From positions 1 through 64,000 of the forward strand of contig JASBUC010000078.1 in the NCBI GenBank assembly GCA_030148065.1: a stretch of 64,000 nt of DNA, written 5' to 3'. This DNA is from Legionellaceae bacterium. GTDB taxonomy: Bacteria; Pseudomonadota; Gammaproteobacteria; Legionellales; Legionellaceae. How positions within the stretch are numbered: the first letter of the stretch is position 1; the number at the start of each line of letters is the position of its first letter. The position numbers were made by a program, and so were the translations under genes. A model generated the notes under the pieces. That model saw nothing but the letters and a program-made list of their open reading frames with translations. It was not told the DNA's origin and did not search any database. Positions 25,919-35,549 of the stretch are shown in pieces.

Positions 25919-26109
25919 TCTCCTCTCCTTGTGATTTGTCGCGAACGTTCAGTATTAAGTGTATTAAAAAAAAAAAGTTTTTCAAGAATTTATAAGAAAT
26001 CAACTGAAAAAAAGCAAGGACTTTTCGTATTTTTATCATGATTGGATAATATCCTCATCCTAGTTCATAATGCCGGCTTTCAAATTTTGCAAAAAAAGTG
26101 GGGGATTGG

Positions 26110-27582
26110 ATGTTACTTGCAATTGATGTTGGTACCAGTAGTACAAGAGCAATTGTTTATAATAAGTCAGGCTCTGTCATCAGCGAAGCACATCTTCCAC
26201 TGCAAACGTTCTACCCGCATAATGGTTGGGTCGAGCAATGTCCCGAGGAAATATGGACTAAAACTTTAGAGGTGCTCTCTCAGGCCATAGAAAAGAGTGG
26301 GACTCCTGCCAAAAAAATAAAGGCCTGTGGCATTACCAATCAGCGGGAAACCACCATCGTTTGGCATGCTAAAACTGGAAAGGTTTTGGCACCTGCCATT
26401 GTTTGGCAAGACCGACGAACCAGCAGCCTTTGTAAACAAATGAGAGAGTGTAAAGAGCTTATACATCAAAAAACCGGGTTAATTCTCGATCCATATTTCT
26501 CAGCCAGCAAACTTCTATGGTTAAAACAAAACAATCATACAGTACTTGATGCGATGTCCAAAGGTCACTGTCTCTTTGGCACGGTCGATACGTTCATACT
26601 TTGGCGCTTAACTCGCGGGCAGGCTCATCGGACCGAGGCAAGTAATGCCTCTCGGACCATGCTGGTTAATTTACAGTCTGGACAGTGGGACACGGACTTA
26701 TTAAATCTATTTGATATTCCTGAAAGTGTGTTGCCTGAAATTTGTGATTCCAATGCCCATTTTGGAGAAATTGATTCGTCTTTTGTTGGCAGTGCAATTC
26801 CAATTACTGGTATTTTAGGCGATCAGCAGGCCGCAACCGTTGGACAATGTTGTTTTAGCAAAGGAGAGGGAAAGACGACCTTTGGCACGGGCTGCTTTTC
26901 AATGTTAAACACAGGCAATGAGCCTGTTTCATCCAGTCACCAACTGCTATCGACCATTCTTTATCAGTTAAATGGCAAACGAACCTATGCTTTAGAAGGG
27001 AGCCTTTTTAATGCAGGAACGTCTATAAAATGGTTGCGAGATGAGTTAGGGCTCATTGAGAATGCAGAGCAAAGCGAAGCCTTTGCCAAAGCGCTTGAAG
27101 ATAATCAAGGCGTGTTTTTTATTCCGGCCTTTACTGGCTTAGGCGCTCCGTTTTGGCAACCATCTATGCGTGCGTCGTTTGTTGGTTTACAGCTTGCCAG
27201 TGACAAAAAAGTGATGGTTCGTGCCGTGCTTGAATCAATCTGTTATCAGGTTCGAGCATTAATGGAAGCCAAAAAGAAAGATTTCAATGGCTCGTTTATT
27301 AAGCTTAAGGTCGATGGTGGCATGACGGTGAATAACTGGTTGATGCAAACACTTGCCAATTGTTTGTCTATGAAGGTTGCTAGACGCAGTGTCTCAGATG
27401 TGACGGCTTGGGGAGTTGCCATGCTTGCGTCATTTGGAGCCAATGAAATTAGTAACCTTGAGGCGATTAGGTCGTTTCAATTAGAAGAGCAACATTTTCA
27501 GCCAGAAAAAGAGGGGCTTGAAGAAGAGAATTATCAAAAATGGTTGAACATTGTTGAGAGAATGATTTCCCTTAATTTATAA
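26110..27582 (+). CDS. glpK: Glycerol kinase
   Basis: Phosphorylates glycerol to sn-glycerol 3-phosphate. 490 aa from the ATG encoding MLLAIDVGTSSTRAIVY, preceded by GGGGGA; a GTG at 26098 is in frame. FGGY-family motifs: CGITNQRETTIVW with the substrate Arg-Glu, IVWQDRRT, GILGDQQAATVGQ (catalytic Asp region), FGTGCFSM and KVDGGMTVNNWLMQ. Canonical glycerol kinases have RGTTSSR at the start; here GTSSTR. No glpF or glpD is adjacent. Confidence 0.9.
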   Translation: MLLAIDVGTSSTRAIVYNKSGSVISEAHLPLQTFYPHNGWVEQCPEEIWTKTLEVLSQAIEKSGTPAKKIKACGITNQRETTIVWHAKTGKVLAPAIVWQDRRTSSLCKQMRECKELIHQKTGLILDPYFSASKLLWLKQNNHTVLDAMSKGHCLFGTVDTFILWRLTRGQAHRTEASNASRTMLVNLQSGQWDTDLLNLFDIPESVLPEICDSNAHFGEIDSSFVGSAIPITGILGDQQAATVGQCCFSKGEGKTTFGTGCFSMLNTGNEPVSSSHQLLSTILYQLNGKRTYALEGSLFNAGTSIKWLRDELGLIENAEQSEAFAKALEDNQGVFFIPAFTGLGAPFWQPSMRASFVGLQLASDKKVMVRAVLESICYQVRALMEAKKKDFNGSFIKLKVDGGMTVNNWLMQTLANCLSMKVARRSVSDVTAWGVAMLASFGANEISNLEAIRSFQLEEQHFQPEKEGLEEENYQKWLNIVERMISLNL

Positions 27583-27602
27583 ATATACTCGACCTGCCTC
27601 AT

Positions 27603-27671
27603 CATGCCCCCGCCGCATACCTGTCTCCAAGAAGCCAAATAAGCTAGACACAGGTATAAAGTGGGGGAATG
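27603..27671. repeat. Structured repeat with conserved loop, copy 1
   Basis: The outer stem CCCCC (27607-27611)/GGGGG (27663-27667) and the inner stem ATACCTGT (27617-27624)/ACAGGTAT (27650-27657) enclose a loop with GAAGCCAAATAAGCTAGA (27631-27648). The same loop with two transitions occurs at 62763-62780 inside unrelated stems. It lies between the convergent glpK and gltA genes. Confidence 0.8.
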
Positions 27672-27676
27672 GGGGG

Positions 27677-28945
27677 TTAGTCTAAGTGTCGTAAATCGTG
27701 GCCAATGTAATTTTGACGAGGACGACCAATTCTTGATTTATTACCAATCATTTCTTTCCACTGCACAGTCCAGCCGACGGTGCGGGCAAGCGCGAAGATA
27801 ACGGTAAACATATTGGTTGGGATCCCAATGGCACTTAAGGTAATACCAGAATAGAAGTCGACATTCGGATAGAGCTTTTTCTCAATGAAGTAGTCATCTT
27901 CTAAGGCAATTTTCTCAAGCTCCATGGCCAGTTTAAATAAAGGCTCATCTTGAGCGCCAACGGCTTCTAGTACTTGATGGCAAGTCTCTCTCATCACTTT
28001 GGCTCTAGGATCATAGCTCTTATAAACTCGGTGGCCAAAGCCCATTAGGCGAAATGGATCGTTCTTGTCTTTTGCTTTTTCGATGTACTCAGGAATGTTT
28101 GCAACATCACCAATTTCTTTTAGCATGTTGAGGCAGGCTTCATTGGCACCACCATGAGCCGGCCCCCAAAGAGCGCCAATACCTGCAGAAATACAAGCAA
28201 ATGGGTTTGCGCCGGTAGAGCCTGCTAACCGAACCGTTGACGTTGATGCATTTTGTTCATGATCAGCATGCAAGGTAAAGATGGTATCCATCGCTTTAAC
28301 CAAGATGGGATTAGGCGTGTATTTTTCACAAGGCACAGAGAACATCATGTGCAGGAAGTTCTCAGCATAGCCCATGCTGTTGGTGGGGTAGACAAAAGGC
28401 TGACCTAGCGAGTATTTATAAGCCATGGCGGCAAGCGTTGGCATTTTAGCAATCAGTCTTACAGCAGCATTGGTGCGGTGCTCTTTGTTAGCAATGTCTA
28501 GTGCTTCATGGTAGAAGGCTGATAAGGCGCCGACCATACCAACCATGATGGCCATGGGGTGAGCATCTCGTCGAAAGCCTCGAAGAAAATGGTACATTTG
28601 TTCATGAACCATGGAGTGTCGGTTAATGTCGCCGACAAAAGCCTTTTTTTCATCCGGGTTAGGGAGCTCACTGTTTAGTAGTAAGTAGCAAACATCGAGG
28701 TAGTCTTTTTTTACCGCCAATTCTTCAATAGGGTAACCTCTGTATAGCAGAGTGCCATTTTCGCCATCAATGTAGGTGATTTTCGAGTAGCAGGAGGCCG
28801 TTGCGGCAAAACCTTCATCCAAAGTGAAGTATCCCGAAGCTCCTAATCGGCTGACATCAATGGTTGGTTTGCCGAGAGTCGGGTGGGTGATTGGAAGCTC
28901 AATGGTTTTATCGCCTATGGTTAAGACAGCAGTTTTTGCAGTCAT
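27677..28945 (-). CDS. gltA: Citrate synthase
   Basis: Condenses oxaloacetate and acetyl-CoA, entering the TCA cycle. 422 aa from [11 protein letters not shown], where GGAG sits 7 nt upstream; an upstream in-frame extension to 28999 is unlikely. Type II (hexameric) enzyme features: [35 protein letters not shown] with a catalytic His, GFGHRVYK with a second His, and DFYSG with the catalytic Asp. Confidence 0.97.
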   Translation of the reverse strand: MTAKTAVLTIGDKTIELPITHPTLGKPTIDVSRLGASGYFTLDEGFAATASCYSKITYIDGENGTLLYRGYPIEELAVKKDYLDVCYLLLNSELPNPDEKKAFVGDINRHSMVHEQMYHFLRGFRRDAHPMAIMVGMVGALSAFYHEALDIANKEHRTNAAVRLIAKMPTLAAMAYKYSLGQPFVYPTNSMGYAENFLHMMFSVPCEKYTPNPILVKAMDTIFTLHADHEQNASTSTVRLAGSTGANPFACISAGIGALWGPAHGGANEACLNMLKEIGDVANIPEYIEKAKDKNDPFRLMGFGHRVYKSYDPRAKVMRETCHQVLEAVGAQDEPLFKLAMELEKIALEDDYFIEKKLYPNVDFYSGITLSAIGIPTNMFTVIFALARTVGWTVQWKEMIGNKSRIGRPRQNYIGHDLRHLD

Positions 28946-28979
28946 TCTATCTCCTACGATGATCACATAAAATCCCCGA

Positions 28980-29008
28980 ACTATACCCAATATTAACAAG
29001 AATGCGAA
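28980..29008 (-). promoter_or_regulatory. Promoter of gltA
   Basis: TTCGCA (29008-29003), 17 nt, TATAGT (28985-28980), with TTGGG immediately before the -10. The same layout is present at 20204-20232. Confidence 0.6.
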
Positions 29009-29098
29009 ATCCTAACTGCAAAATTTCGTTTTTTTGTTCAAATCCTGGTAAAATAAGCATTTGTTCTTACAGATCTGATAACACACTTGAATCCTCCT

Positions 29099-30868
29099 AT
29101 GTCTCCTAAAAACACAATAGTACTCTACCGACGTCTCCTAAAAGACATCATGCCCTTCTGGTTTGTCTTGATGTTAGGGGTGTTAGCCAATGTTGGCTTC
29201 TCAGGCATTGATGCAGGCTTTACTTACCTGTTAAAGCCCTTTATGAACAAAGGCTTTATTGACAAAGATCTCTCCTTTATTCAGTACGTACCTGCGATCA
29301 TTATCATCGGGATTAGCCTAAGAGGGCTAATAGGCTCTCTTGGCGGCTACTGCATGACCTATGTTGCACGCAAGGTTGTGCGGAACTTTCGGCAAAAAGT
29401 GTTCCAACACATCGTACACTTGCCAATGAGTGAGTATGCAAAAGCGCCTTCTGGGCACTTATTGTCAAAAATTCTCTACGATGTAGAGCAAATTGCGCAA
29501 GTCTCCGCAGATGCTTTGACCACCTTTGTACAATCGCTCTGTTTGGTCATTGGTCTTTTAATCGTAATGTTTGTGATAAGTTGGCAGCTATCTCTGCTTT
29601 TTCTCCTGACTGTGCCGGTGGTCGCTAAAATTGTTCATTACACGAATAAACGAACTCGCCGAGTGTCTCATTCTGTGCAAAAGTCGATGGGCTCTGTGAC
29701 TGAAATTGCCTCTGAAGCGATCGATGGTCATCAAGTGGTGCGAATTTTTGGCGGACAGTCCTATGAAACTGGAAAGTTTAATAAAGCCACCGAAGAAGCG
29801 TTTCGCTTTGATATGAAAGTTGCCAAAATCAAAGTGATTAACATGGTTGGGGTGCAGGTCACCATCGCCTTTGGCATTGGCTTAATCATTTTAGCCGCCA
29901 TTCATTTATCATCGGTCATCGTCATTACAGCAGGTGGCTTTTTATCGATTATTGCTGCGATGTTACAGCTGATAAAACCGCTAAAGAACCTCTCAACAGT
30001 AAATAGTATGATTCAGCAGGGCTTAGCTGGCGCAGAAAGCGTTTTTAATTTACTGGATAAGCCGCTTGAAGCAGACACTGGTGTTAAGACCCTCAATCCC
30101 GCCGAGGGAAACATTGAATTTGACAAGGTTTGTTTTTCTTATCAGGAAAAATCACCAGTTTTAGAATCACTTTCTTTTTCGCTTGCACCCGGTCAAACCA
30201 TGGCATTAGTTGGCCGTTCGGGCAGTGGAAAATCAACCATCATTAATCTTCTGGCCCACTTTTATCAGCCAAACTCCGGTCAAATCCGAATCGATGGCAT
30301 TGACTCAAAAGAACTCTCAATCGAGAGCTTACGGCGGAACATGGCCTTAGTAAGCCAACATGTCACCCTCTTTAATGATACTTTGTACAACAACATCGCC
30401 TATGGTGGGGTACAAGCAAGCCGAGAAGAAGTCATTCGTGCGGCAAAAGCGGCTTTCGCATGGGACTTTATCGAAGCCCTACCGCAAGGACTAGAAACGG
30501 TGGTCGGTGAAAAAGGCTTGAGGCTCTCAGGAGGGCAGCGCCAACGTATTGCCATTGCTCGCGCCATCTTAAAGAATGCGCCCATTCTAATTCTTGATGA
30601 AGCGACTAGTGCTTTGGATTCAGAGTCTGAGCGTTACATTCAAAAGGCGCTGGCAACTGTAATGAAAGGCCGAACGACGATAGTGATTGCTCACAGACTC
30701 TCGACCATCGAACGTGCCGACTTCATCTTAGTTTTGGATAAAGGCAAGATCATCGAAAAAGGATCGCATCAACGTTTGCTGTCACAAAATGGTCAATACA
30801 GTCATCTCTATAAATTGCAATACAATGAACGAACGCCAGAGCCTATCTATGATAGCCAGGGCATTTGA
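29099..30868 (+). CDS. msbA: Lipid A/lipopolysaccharide ABC exporter MsbA
   Basis: A half-transporter that flips lipid A-core across the inner membrane. 589 aa from the ATG (MSPKNTIVLY); a TTG 12 nt upstream is possible and neither start has a clear ribosome site. Six membrane helices in residues 20-310, then the nucleotide-binding domain: Walker A GRSGSGKST, Q-loop VSQHVTLF, signature LSGGQRQRIA, Walker B ILILDEATSALD and H-loop IAHRLST. It overlaps lpxK by 20 nt, the classical msbA-lpxK pair. Confidence 0.94.
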   Translation: MSPKNTIVLYRRLLKDIMPFWFVLMLGVLANVGFSGIDAGFTYLLKPFMNKGFIDKDLSFIQYVPAIIIIGISLRGLIGSLGGYCMTYVARKVVRNFRQKVFQHIVHLPMSEYAKAPSGHLLSKILYDVEQIAQVSADALTTFVQSLCLVIGLLIVMFVISWQLSLLFLLTVPVVAKIVHYTNKRTRRVSHSVQKSMGSVTEIASEAIDGHQVVRIFGGQSYETGKFNKATEEAFRFDMKVAKIKVINMVGVQVTIAFGIGLIILAAIHLSSVIVITAGGFLSIIAAMLQLIKPLKNLSTVNSMIQQGLAGAESVFNLLDKPLEADTGVKTLNPAEGNIEFDKVCFSYQEKSPVLESLSFSLAPGQTMALVGRSGSGKSTIINLLAHFYQPNSGQIRIDGIDSKELSIESLRRNMALVSQHVTLFNDTLYNNIAYGGVQASREEVIRAAKAAFAWDFIEALPQGLETVVGEKGLRLSGGQRQRIAIARAILKNAPILILDEATSALDSESERYIQKALATVMKGRTTIVIAHRLSTIERADFILVLDKGKIIEKGSHQRLLSQNGQYSHLYKLQYNERTPEPIYDSQGI

Positions 30869-31832
30869 ACGCCTTTGGTGGCAACGTGAGCGAGGGTTGT
30901 TTGCTATCTTGCTACAACCGTTTGCTTATGGTTTTAGGTGTGTTTCATCACTAAGACGCTGGTGGTTAGTCAAACAACAAGCGGCATTTTCAGTACCTGT
31001 AGTGGTGGTTGGTAACTTGTCTGTTGGTGGCAATGGCAAGACACCGATGATTATTAGCTTGGCCAACCGATTAAAGGAGCATGGCTTTTGCCCTGGTATT
31101 GTCAGCCGTGGCTATGGAGGGATCGCACCTTTTTATCCCATGCCTGTTTTGGCAGACTCTAAGGTCACAGAAGTCGGAGATGAGCCTCTTTTGATTGTGC
31201 GAAAAACAGGCTTGCCAATGGTGGTTTCACCCAAACGAGTCGAGGCGGTGCAAATGCTTATCGAACACTATGGCTGCGATCTGGTGCTAAGTGATGATGG
31301 TTTGCAACATTACCGTATGCACCGGGATCTCGAGCTTGTCTTGATTTCCAAAGAAAGCGGTCTTGGGAACCAGCAACTGTTACCAGCAGGGCCTTTGAGA
31401 GAGCCTCTCTCTCGTCTGCAGTCGGTCGATTTTGTGTTAAGTGCAGAGTCATCACTCCTAGCAAAGAAAGGTTATACTTTAAAATTTAAAGGGTTTTACT
31501 ATTTAGATAGTGGGGAGGCGGTGACTTTAGAGTGCTTGCGTCTTCAGCCTTTAGTCGCGATCACGGCGATAGCAAAGCCTGTGCGATTCTTTCATTTGTT
31601 ACGCTCTATGGAGCTCTCCTTTGAAGAGCGATGTTTTAATGATCACCACTTTTTTAGTGAGGAAGATTTAATGGTGAAAGATGGCTATGTGGTGGTCACT
31701 GAAAAAGATGCAGTTAAATGTCATAATTTTGCAAAGAATGTGATTGTTGCAGCAATTGATTTTGTCATTGAGCCATCTTTCTGGCAGGATTTTATAATTA
31801 AGCTTGAAAATGTTCGAAAAAAGAGGGTTTAA
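30849..31832 (+). CDS. lpxK: Tetraacyldisaccharide 4'-kinase LpxK
   Basis: Phosphorylates the 4' position of lipid A disaccharide at the inner membrane. 327 aa from MIARAFERLWW, the usual LpxK opening; upstream ATGs at 30789 and 30825 fall inside msbA. An N-terminal membrane-associated helix is followed by VPVVVVGNLSVGGNGKTP (Walker A), GIVSRGYGG and VLSDDGLQHYRMHRD, all family hallmarks. The next gene begins 10 nt after its stop. Confidence 0.92.
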   Translation: MIARAFERLWWQRERGLFAILLQPFAYGFRCVSSLRRWWLVKQQAAFSVPVVVVGNLSVGGNGKTPMIISLANRLKEHGFCPGIVSRGYGGIAPFYPMPVLADSKVTEVGDEPLLIVRKTGLPMVVSPKRVEAVQMLIEHYGCDLVLSDDGLQHYRMHRDLELVLISKESGLGNQQLLPAGPLREPLSRLQSVDFVLSAESSLLAKKGYTLKFKGFYYLDSGEAVTLECLRLQPLVAITAIAKPVRFFHLLRSMELSFEERCFNDHHFFSEEDLMVKDGYVVVTEKDAVKCHNFAKNVIVAAIDFVIEPSFWQDFIIKLENVRKKRV

Positions 31833-31842
31833 CTTAGATAAA

Positions 31843-32907
31843 ATGATTAAATATTTCCCTAAAATTATTTTTTTTATTCTCTTTGGGTGTTTTGCGTCCG
31901 TCTCTTCATTTGCAAAAGAGGGCGATAAAACGTCGAATGCAGAGACGAGTATTCGCCAACATGTAGAAGCGGTCACCACTAAGATTGGTGAAACAATCAA
32001 TCAAAACCGACAACCTCTGCGAGACAGCTTTTTGCACCCAGGGGCGGACAGTGAAAGTTGGACTTTCTCAGGCATTGTATTCGATGAAAGCAATGCTCGT
32101 TATGGATACTCTTTTTTAGTATTGCGCCAAGGCGATCTTTTCAAGGTAATAAGCCAAGTGGTGTTGATGAGCAATGGCGAAGAGCTGTTTCATTATCTCT
32201 CAGAAAAGGAGATTAAAAATCACGAACAGCAGGGCGTTAACTTAAAAATTAATGATGCGTTTCTTCGATACAACGAGGTGAGTGACAGCTGGGTGTTTGG
32301 GGTCAATCAAAAGCAAGGGTTTAATTTTAGAGTGGAAGCCAATCAAAAGTACGATTACCGGACTGAACACGTACCTGGGGTGTCATTCTACTCTCTACAA
32401 GGAATGCGCATTAATGGTCAATTGTCGTTAAAAGACAAAAATGTCTTTGTGGTTGCAAAAAATGCCTGGTTAAGTCATCAGTGGCGAGATTCGCTCTCCA
32501 GCTCTTACAACATAAAGCGACTTTATTGTCGTTTTGGCGAAGATAAGGGGTTGTTGCTTGAACAGATTAATCGAGGCGATGATCGTTTGTTTGATGGGGC
32601 AACGCTCTTGGAGGCGAGCGGCAAACAAGACTCTGTTTCCCAGTTTGTGCAATTGAGTAAACTCAAGGAATCGAAGTGGGAAGTGCACGTGATTTCACCT
32701 AAGCTTGATCTCATCGTTGAGAGTGTTACGCCGCTTGATTTAGAAAGCCCCTATGGCACTCTGACTCTTTATGCCGGGATTATTCAAAAAGCGCCAAGCA
32801 TTACGGGTGGCTTTTGTATTTTAACCGAGGACAAGCCTGTGAAGATGGCGAGCCCTGTTCAGCCGGAGGTCTTGGTAACGCAGGAAGAGAAAAAAGAGGA
32901 AAAGTAA
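31843..32907 (+). CDS. Secreted AttH/CrtC-like (lipocalin-fold) protein
   Basis: 354 aa from MIKYFPKIIFFILFGCFASVSSFA, a signal peptide; upstream starts (31804, 31810) lie inside lpxK. NARYGYSFLVLRQGD and KNAWLSHQWRD followed by RLYCRFGEDKGLLLEQI recall the AttH/carotenoid 1,2-hydratase family (R.GYq..f.R; aWxDHEW; w..l.l.dG..lm). The His of the hydratase motif is kept but Asp and Glu are replaced (LSHQW), so catalysis is doubtful. Probably periplasmic. Its position behind msbA-lpxK may be functional or accidental. Confidence 0.5.
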   Translation: MIKYFPKIIFFILFGCFASVSSFAKEGDKTSNAETSIRQHVEAVTTKIGETINQNRQPLRDSFLHPGADSESWTFSGIVFDESNARYGYSFLVLRQGDLFKVISQVVLMSNGEELFHYLSEKEIKNHEQQGVNLKINDAFLRYNEVSDSWVFGVNQKQGFNFRVEANQKYDYRTEHVPGVSFYSLQGMRINGQLSLKDKNVFVVAKNAWLSHQWRDSLSSSYNIKRLYCRFGEDKGLLLEQINRGDDRLFDGATLLEASGKQDSVSQFVQLSKLKESKWEVHVISPKLDLIVESVTPLDLESPYGTLTLYAGIIQKAPSITGGFCILTEDKPVKMASPVQPEVLVTQEEKKEEK

Positions 32908-32916
32908 ATTTTTTTC

Positions 32917-32945
32917 TTGACTAAGGTCACGGTTCCCGGTTTAAT
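32917..32945 (+). promoter_or_regulatory. Promoter of tRNA-Phe
   Basis: TTGACT (32917-32922), 17 nt, TTTAAT (32940-32945), then a GC-rich discriminator (ACGCTCCG), the pattern expected of stringently controlled stable-RNA promoters. Confidence 0.75.
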
Positions 32946-32964
32946 ACGCTCCGTGCTTAACGAT

Positions 32965-33040
32965 GGCCAGATAGCTCAGTCGGTAGAGCAAAGGACTGAA
33001 AATCCTTGTGTCCCTGGTTCGATTCCAGGTCTGGCCACCA
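32965..33040 (+). tRNA. tRNA-Phe (anticodon GAA)
   Basis: 76 nt with encoded CCA. The 7-bp acceptor stem GGCCAGA/TCTGGCC is intact, the D-arm is GCTC..GAGC, the anticodon loop CTGAAAA gives GAA, and the T-arm is CCTGG-TTCGATT-CCAGG. The body is nearly that of E. coli tRNA-Phe. Confidence 0.98.
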
Positions 33041-33105
33041 TCTTGCACAATTCCTTTTGTAACCCTTATCCCTTTCCTTCATAATGACCAAATAAAAAAT
33101 TATGG

Positions 33106-34191
33106 ATGGGCGCACTTGTGCAAAAGACTGCGACATTTAATGAGAGTTGGCCGTGTTATGTTAGCGCAGGACTCATTATCATCACTGTTACCTACCTTCA
33201 TTTTTTCTTAACCGTTCCGGGCTTTCCAGCAAACTTAGAGCTGTTAACCGAGCTTAATGCGACAAAACCCTATGGGCAAAGAGTCTTAGTTCCTTTAATC
33301 GTTCGAGCCTTACCATCATTCTTGCGACTAGAATACTACTATGCGTTTATAGAGTGTATATTTTTAGGCGCCATTTATCAGACAATTATTTGTTTAGGGA
33401 AACGCTACTTTTCGCAACGCTTAAGCCATTTGGTGGGTCTCATCTTCTTGTCGGCCTTGCCAACGCTTTATGTCATTAATTACTATTTTTGCGCACTGCA
33501 TTTGAGTGCCGCTTTTTATTACCCTTATGACGTACCGGCGATCTTTTTTGTTTTTTTAAGTCTTTATTTGTCTGTGCAAAAGCGTTGGGGGCTTTTTTAC
33601 CTAAGCATTGTAATGGCCACTCTAAATCGAGAAAGCAGCATCATCAATGTGTTATTACCACTTGCGCTTTATTGGAATACCAATACAAAGTTCAGGCGAC
33701 CTGTTTGCATTAGCTTTCTTCTATATGTGGTGACTCGAGCAATGATTGAGGTTTTTTTATTGCAGCAAGCGTCTGGCGCCATCATGATGTTTTTTCACGA
33801 AGGAAGCGAAACACAATTATCTAGAAATCTTGCACTGTTCTTTCATCAAAAGGTGGCCTGTCAATTATTAGCAGAGCTTTTGTTTTTACCTGTTTTTTTT
33901 GTGTTGTTTTCAAGGTACATCCCTCGAGAGCTTCATAGGCTGCACATTATTGCAGTGCTCTATGGCATCGCTCTTTTCTACTTTAGCTTTATTATTGAGG
34001 CGCGTGTTTGGCAAGAAGTGGTCGCACTTTTATATCTTCCGGTGATAATAGGGGCGAGAAATTGGCTAACAGGGCGCGTGCAAGTCCCCAACGAGCCAGT
34101 AACTGGGTTTCAATTTTGGGAGCGCTATTTAGGACTGTTTCTAATGCTTGCAGCACTTTCGAGCTTCCCTCTTATACTCAAAATATTTTGA
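33106..34191 (+). CDS. Polytopic membrane protein of unknown function
   Basis: 361 aa with roughly nine membrane helices (for example LIIITVTYLHFFL, LVGLIFLSALPTLYVI, IFFVFLSLYLSV, ISFLLYVVTRAMI, FLPVFFVLFS and LFLMLAALSSFPLIL). MATLNRESSIINVLLPLALYW and VLVPLIVRALPSF resemble loops of GT-C-type or EpsG-like membrane proteins, but no catalytic motif is certain. It follows tRNA-Phe after 65 nt and converges with the next gene. Function not assigned. Confidence 0.7.
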   Translation: MGALVQKTATFNESWPCYVSAGLIIITVTYLHFFLTVPGFPANLELLTELNATKPYGQRVLVPLIVRALPSFLRLEYYYAFIECIFLGAIYQTIICLGKRYFSQRLSHLVGLIFLSALPTLYVINYYFCALHLSAAFYYPYDVPAIFFVFLSLYLSVQKRWGLFYLSIVMATLNRESSIINVLLPLALYWNTNTKFRRPVCISFLLYVVTRAMIEVFLLQQASGAIMMFFHEGSETQLSRNLALFFHQKVACQLLAELLFLPVFFVLFSRYIPRELHRLHIIAVLYGIALFYFSFIIEARVWQEVVALLYLPVIIGARNWLTGRVQVPNEPVTGFQFWERYLGLFLMLAALSSFPLILKIF

Positions 34192-34213
34192 GAGTCTTTA
34201 ATTGAGTGTCGCT

Positions 34214-35431
34214 TTAGTCATTGCTGCTTGCTTCATGGACTCTAAGTCTGCTTTTTTGTGCCAAAAAGAGCATAAGACCTAAGATGCTAAAGACAATGGC
34301 GCTAAGTCCGAGCGGGTAGGTGTTCGTGATTGGGTTTGGAAAAATAAAGTAGCCTATCATTGCTGGGAAAATAAAACGAAAGGCGCCACTTAGCGCAGAA
34401 GCTGCCCCAATGTTTCTATCAAAAGGGGACATCGCACCACCATTGCCAGCTCCCATGCAGAAGGTGCCACCAATGCCAATGAGTAGCATCGGGTAAATAA
34501 AGCCATTTAAAGTAAGAGCGAAACAATATTGATAAAGGCTCATGCTAAGCCCACCAAGCAGCGAAAGAGCAAAACCTAACAAACAGGTTTTGTAGATCCC
34601 TAGATGGCCAACAATCAGTCGACAAAGTAGGCTTCCTATAAAAAAGGAAAACCCCATGTAGGCAAAGTAAAAACCGTAGTCACTTTCTGCAATCTTTAGT
34701 TGTTTGATAATGATATAAGGCGACATGGCACAAAAAAAATAGAGGTAACTCAAACCAAAAGCGGTTGCTAAGGTGTAGAGGGTAAAGACTTTGTTTTGGC
34801 TGATGGCATAGTAGTCTTTATACAATGTCTTTTTAAATTTTGTTCGTTGTCCGAGTGCGAGTGTCTCTGGAATGGCGCTCGTTAAGTGCAGCAGTGCCCA
34901 GAGAGCCAGCACGATTAAGCTTGCAAAAATAGAAGGCCAGCCGTAATGAATGTCTAAATAACTGCCTATAAATGGGGCAAACATCGGCGAGAAGGCAATG
35001 AGACCATTTAAAGAGGCAAACACTTTTGCTCCTTCTCTGCCTTGATAACAGTCTCGCACAATAGCAAACCCTATAACCATCATGCCAGCACTGCCAGAAG
35101 ACTGGATGATTCTTGCAAAGATAAGCCAGTAAACGTCGGTGGAAAGCGCACAGAGTAGACTGCCAACGGCAAACAGACCGGTCACCACGACGGCTGTTTT
35201 TTTCCGGCCAAAATGATCGGACAGAGGGCCTATGATCAGCTGCATGAAGCCTGCTGTTATCATGAAGCTTGTTAGAGTTAAAATCATTAAGCGATCGGTT
35301 GTTTGAAATTCAATGGTTAGATGACTAAGGGCTGGCACATAGATGTCCATGGCAAAGGCATGAGCCATCACCAGAGGGGCCAATAAAAAAGATAAGGCAT
35401 TGACACTGAGTTTTCTTCTGTTTGTTCTCAT
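34214..35431 (-). CDS. MFS drug-efflux transporter, Bcr/CflA family
   Basis: 405 aa, 12 membrane helices. DIYVPALSHLTIEF after helix 1 and GPLSDHFGRKKTAVV (MFS motif A) are typical of Bcr/CflA (DHA1) exporters, as are FARIIQSSGSAGMMVIGFAIVRDCYQG and FAPFIGSYLD. Exports drugs or small molecules by proton antiport in characterised members; substrate unknown here. It is divergent from aas across a palindrome. Confidence 0.88.
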   Translation of the reverse strand: MRTNRRKLSVNALSFLLAPLVMAHAFAMDIYVPALSHLTIEFQTTDRLMILTLTSFMITAGFMQLIIGPLSDHFGRKKTAVVVTGLFAVGSLLCALSTDVYWLIFARIIQSSGSAGMMVIGFAIVRDCYQGREGAKVFASLNGLIAFSPMFAPFIGSYLDIHYGWPSIFASLIVLALWALLHLTSAIPETLALGQRTKFKKTLYKDYYAISQNKVFTLYTLATAFGLSYLYFFCAMSPYIIIKQLKIAESDYGFYFAYMGFSFFIGSLLCRLIVGHLGIYKTCLLGFALSLLGGLSMSLYQYCFALTLNGFIYPMLLIGIGGTFCMGAGNGGAMSPFDRNIGAASALSGAFRFIFPAMIGYFIFPNPITNTYPLGLSAIVFSILGLMLFLAQKSRLRVHEASSND

Positions 35432-35450
35432 TTGTATAAGCCTTAAGAGA

Positions 35451-35473
35451 TAGACCCAAATATTTTGGGTATA
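35451..35473. promoter_or_regulatory. Palindrome between divergent genes, possible operator
   Basis: ACCCAAA-TAT-TTTGGGT (35454-35470) is a perfect 7-bp inverted repeat, with two further pairs outside one mismatch. It lies in the 118-bp gap between the Bcr/CflA-type gene and aas, where a regulator could control both. The right half also forms TTGGGTATA, the motif seen before the -10 of other genes. Confidence 0.4.
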
Positions 35474-35549
35474 GAGTTATTCGTTGTACTATTGAGGTAT
35501 AGATAATTTTATATATATATTTATCAATTCATCAAGGGTTTCAAGATCT

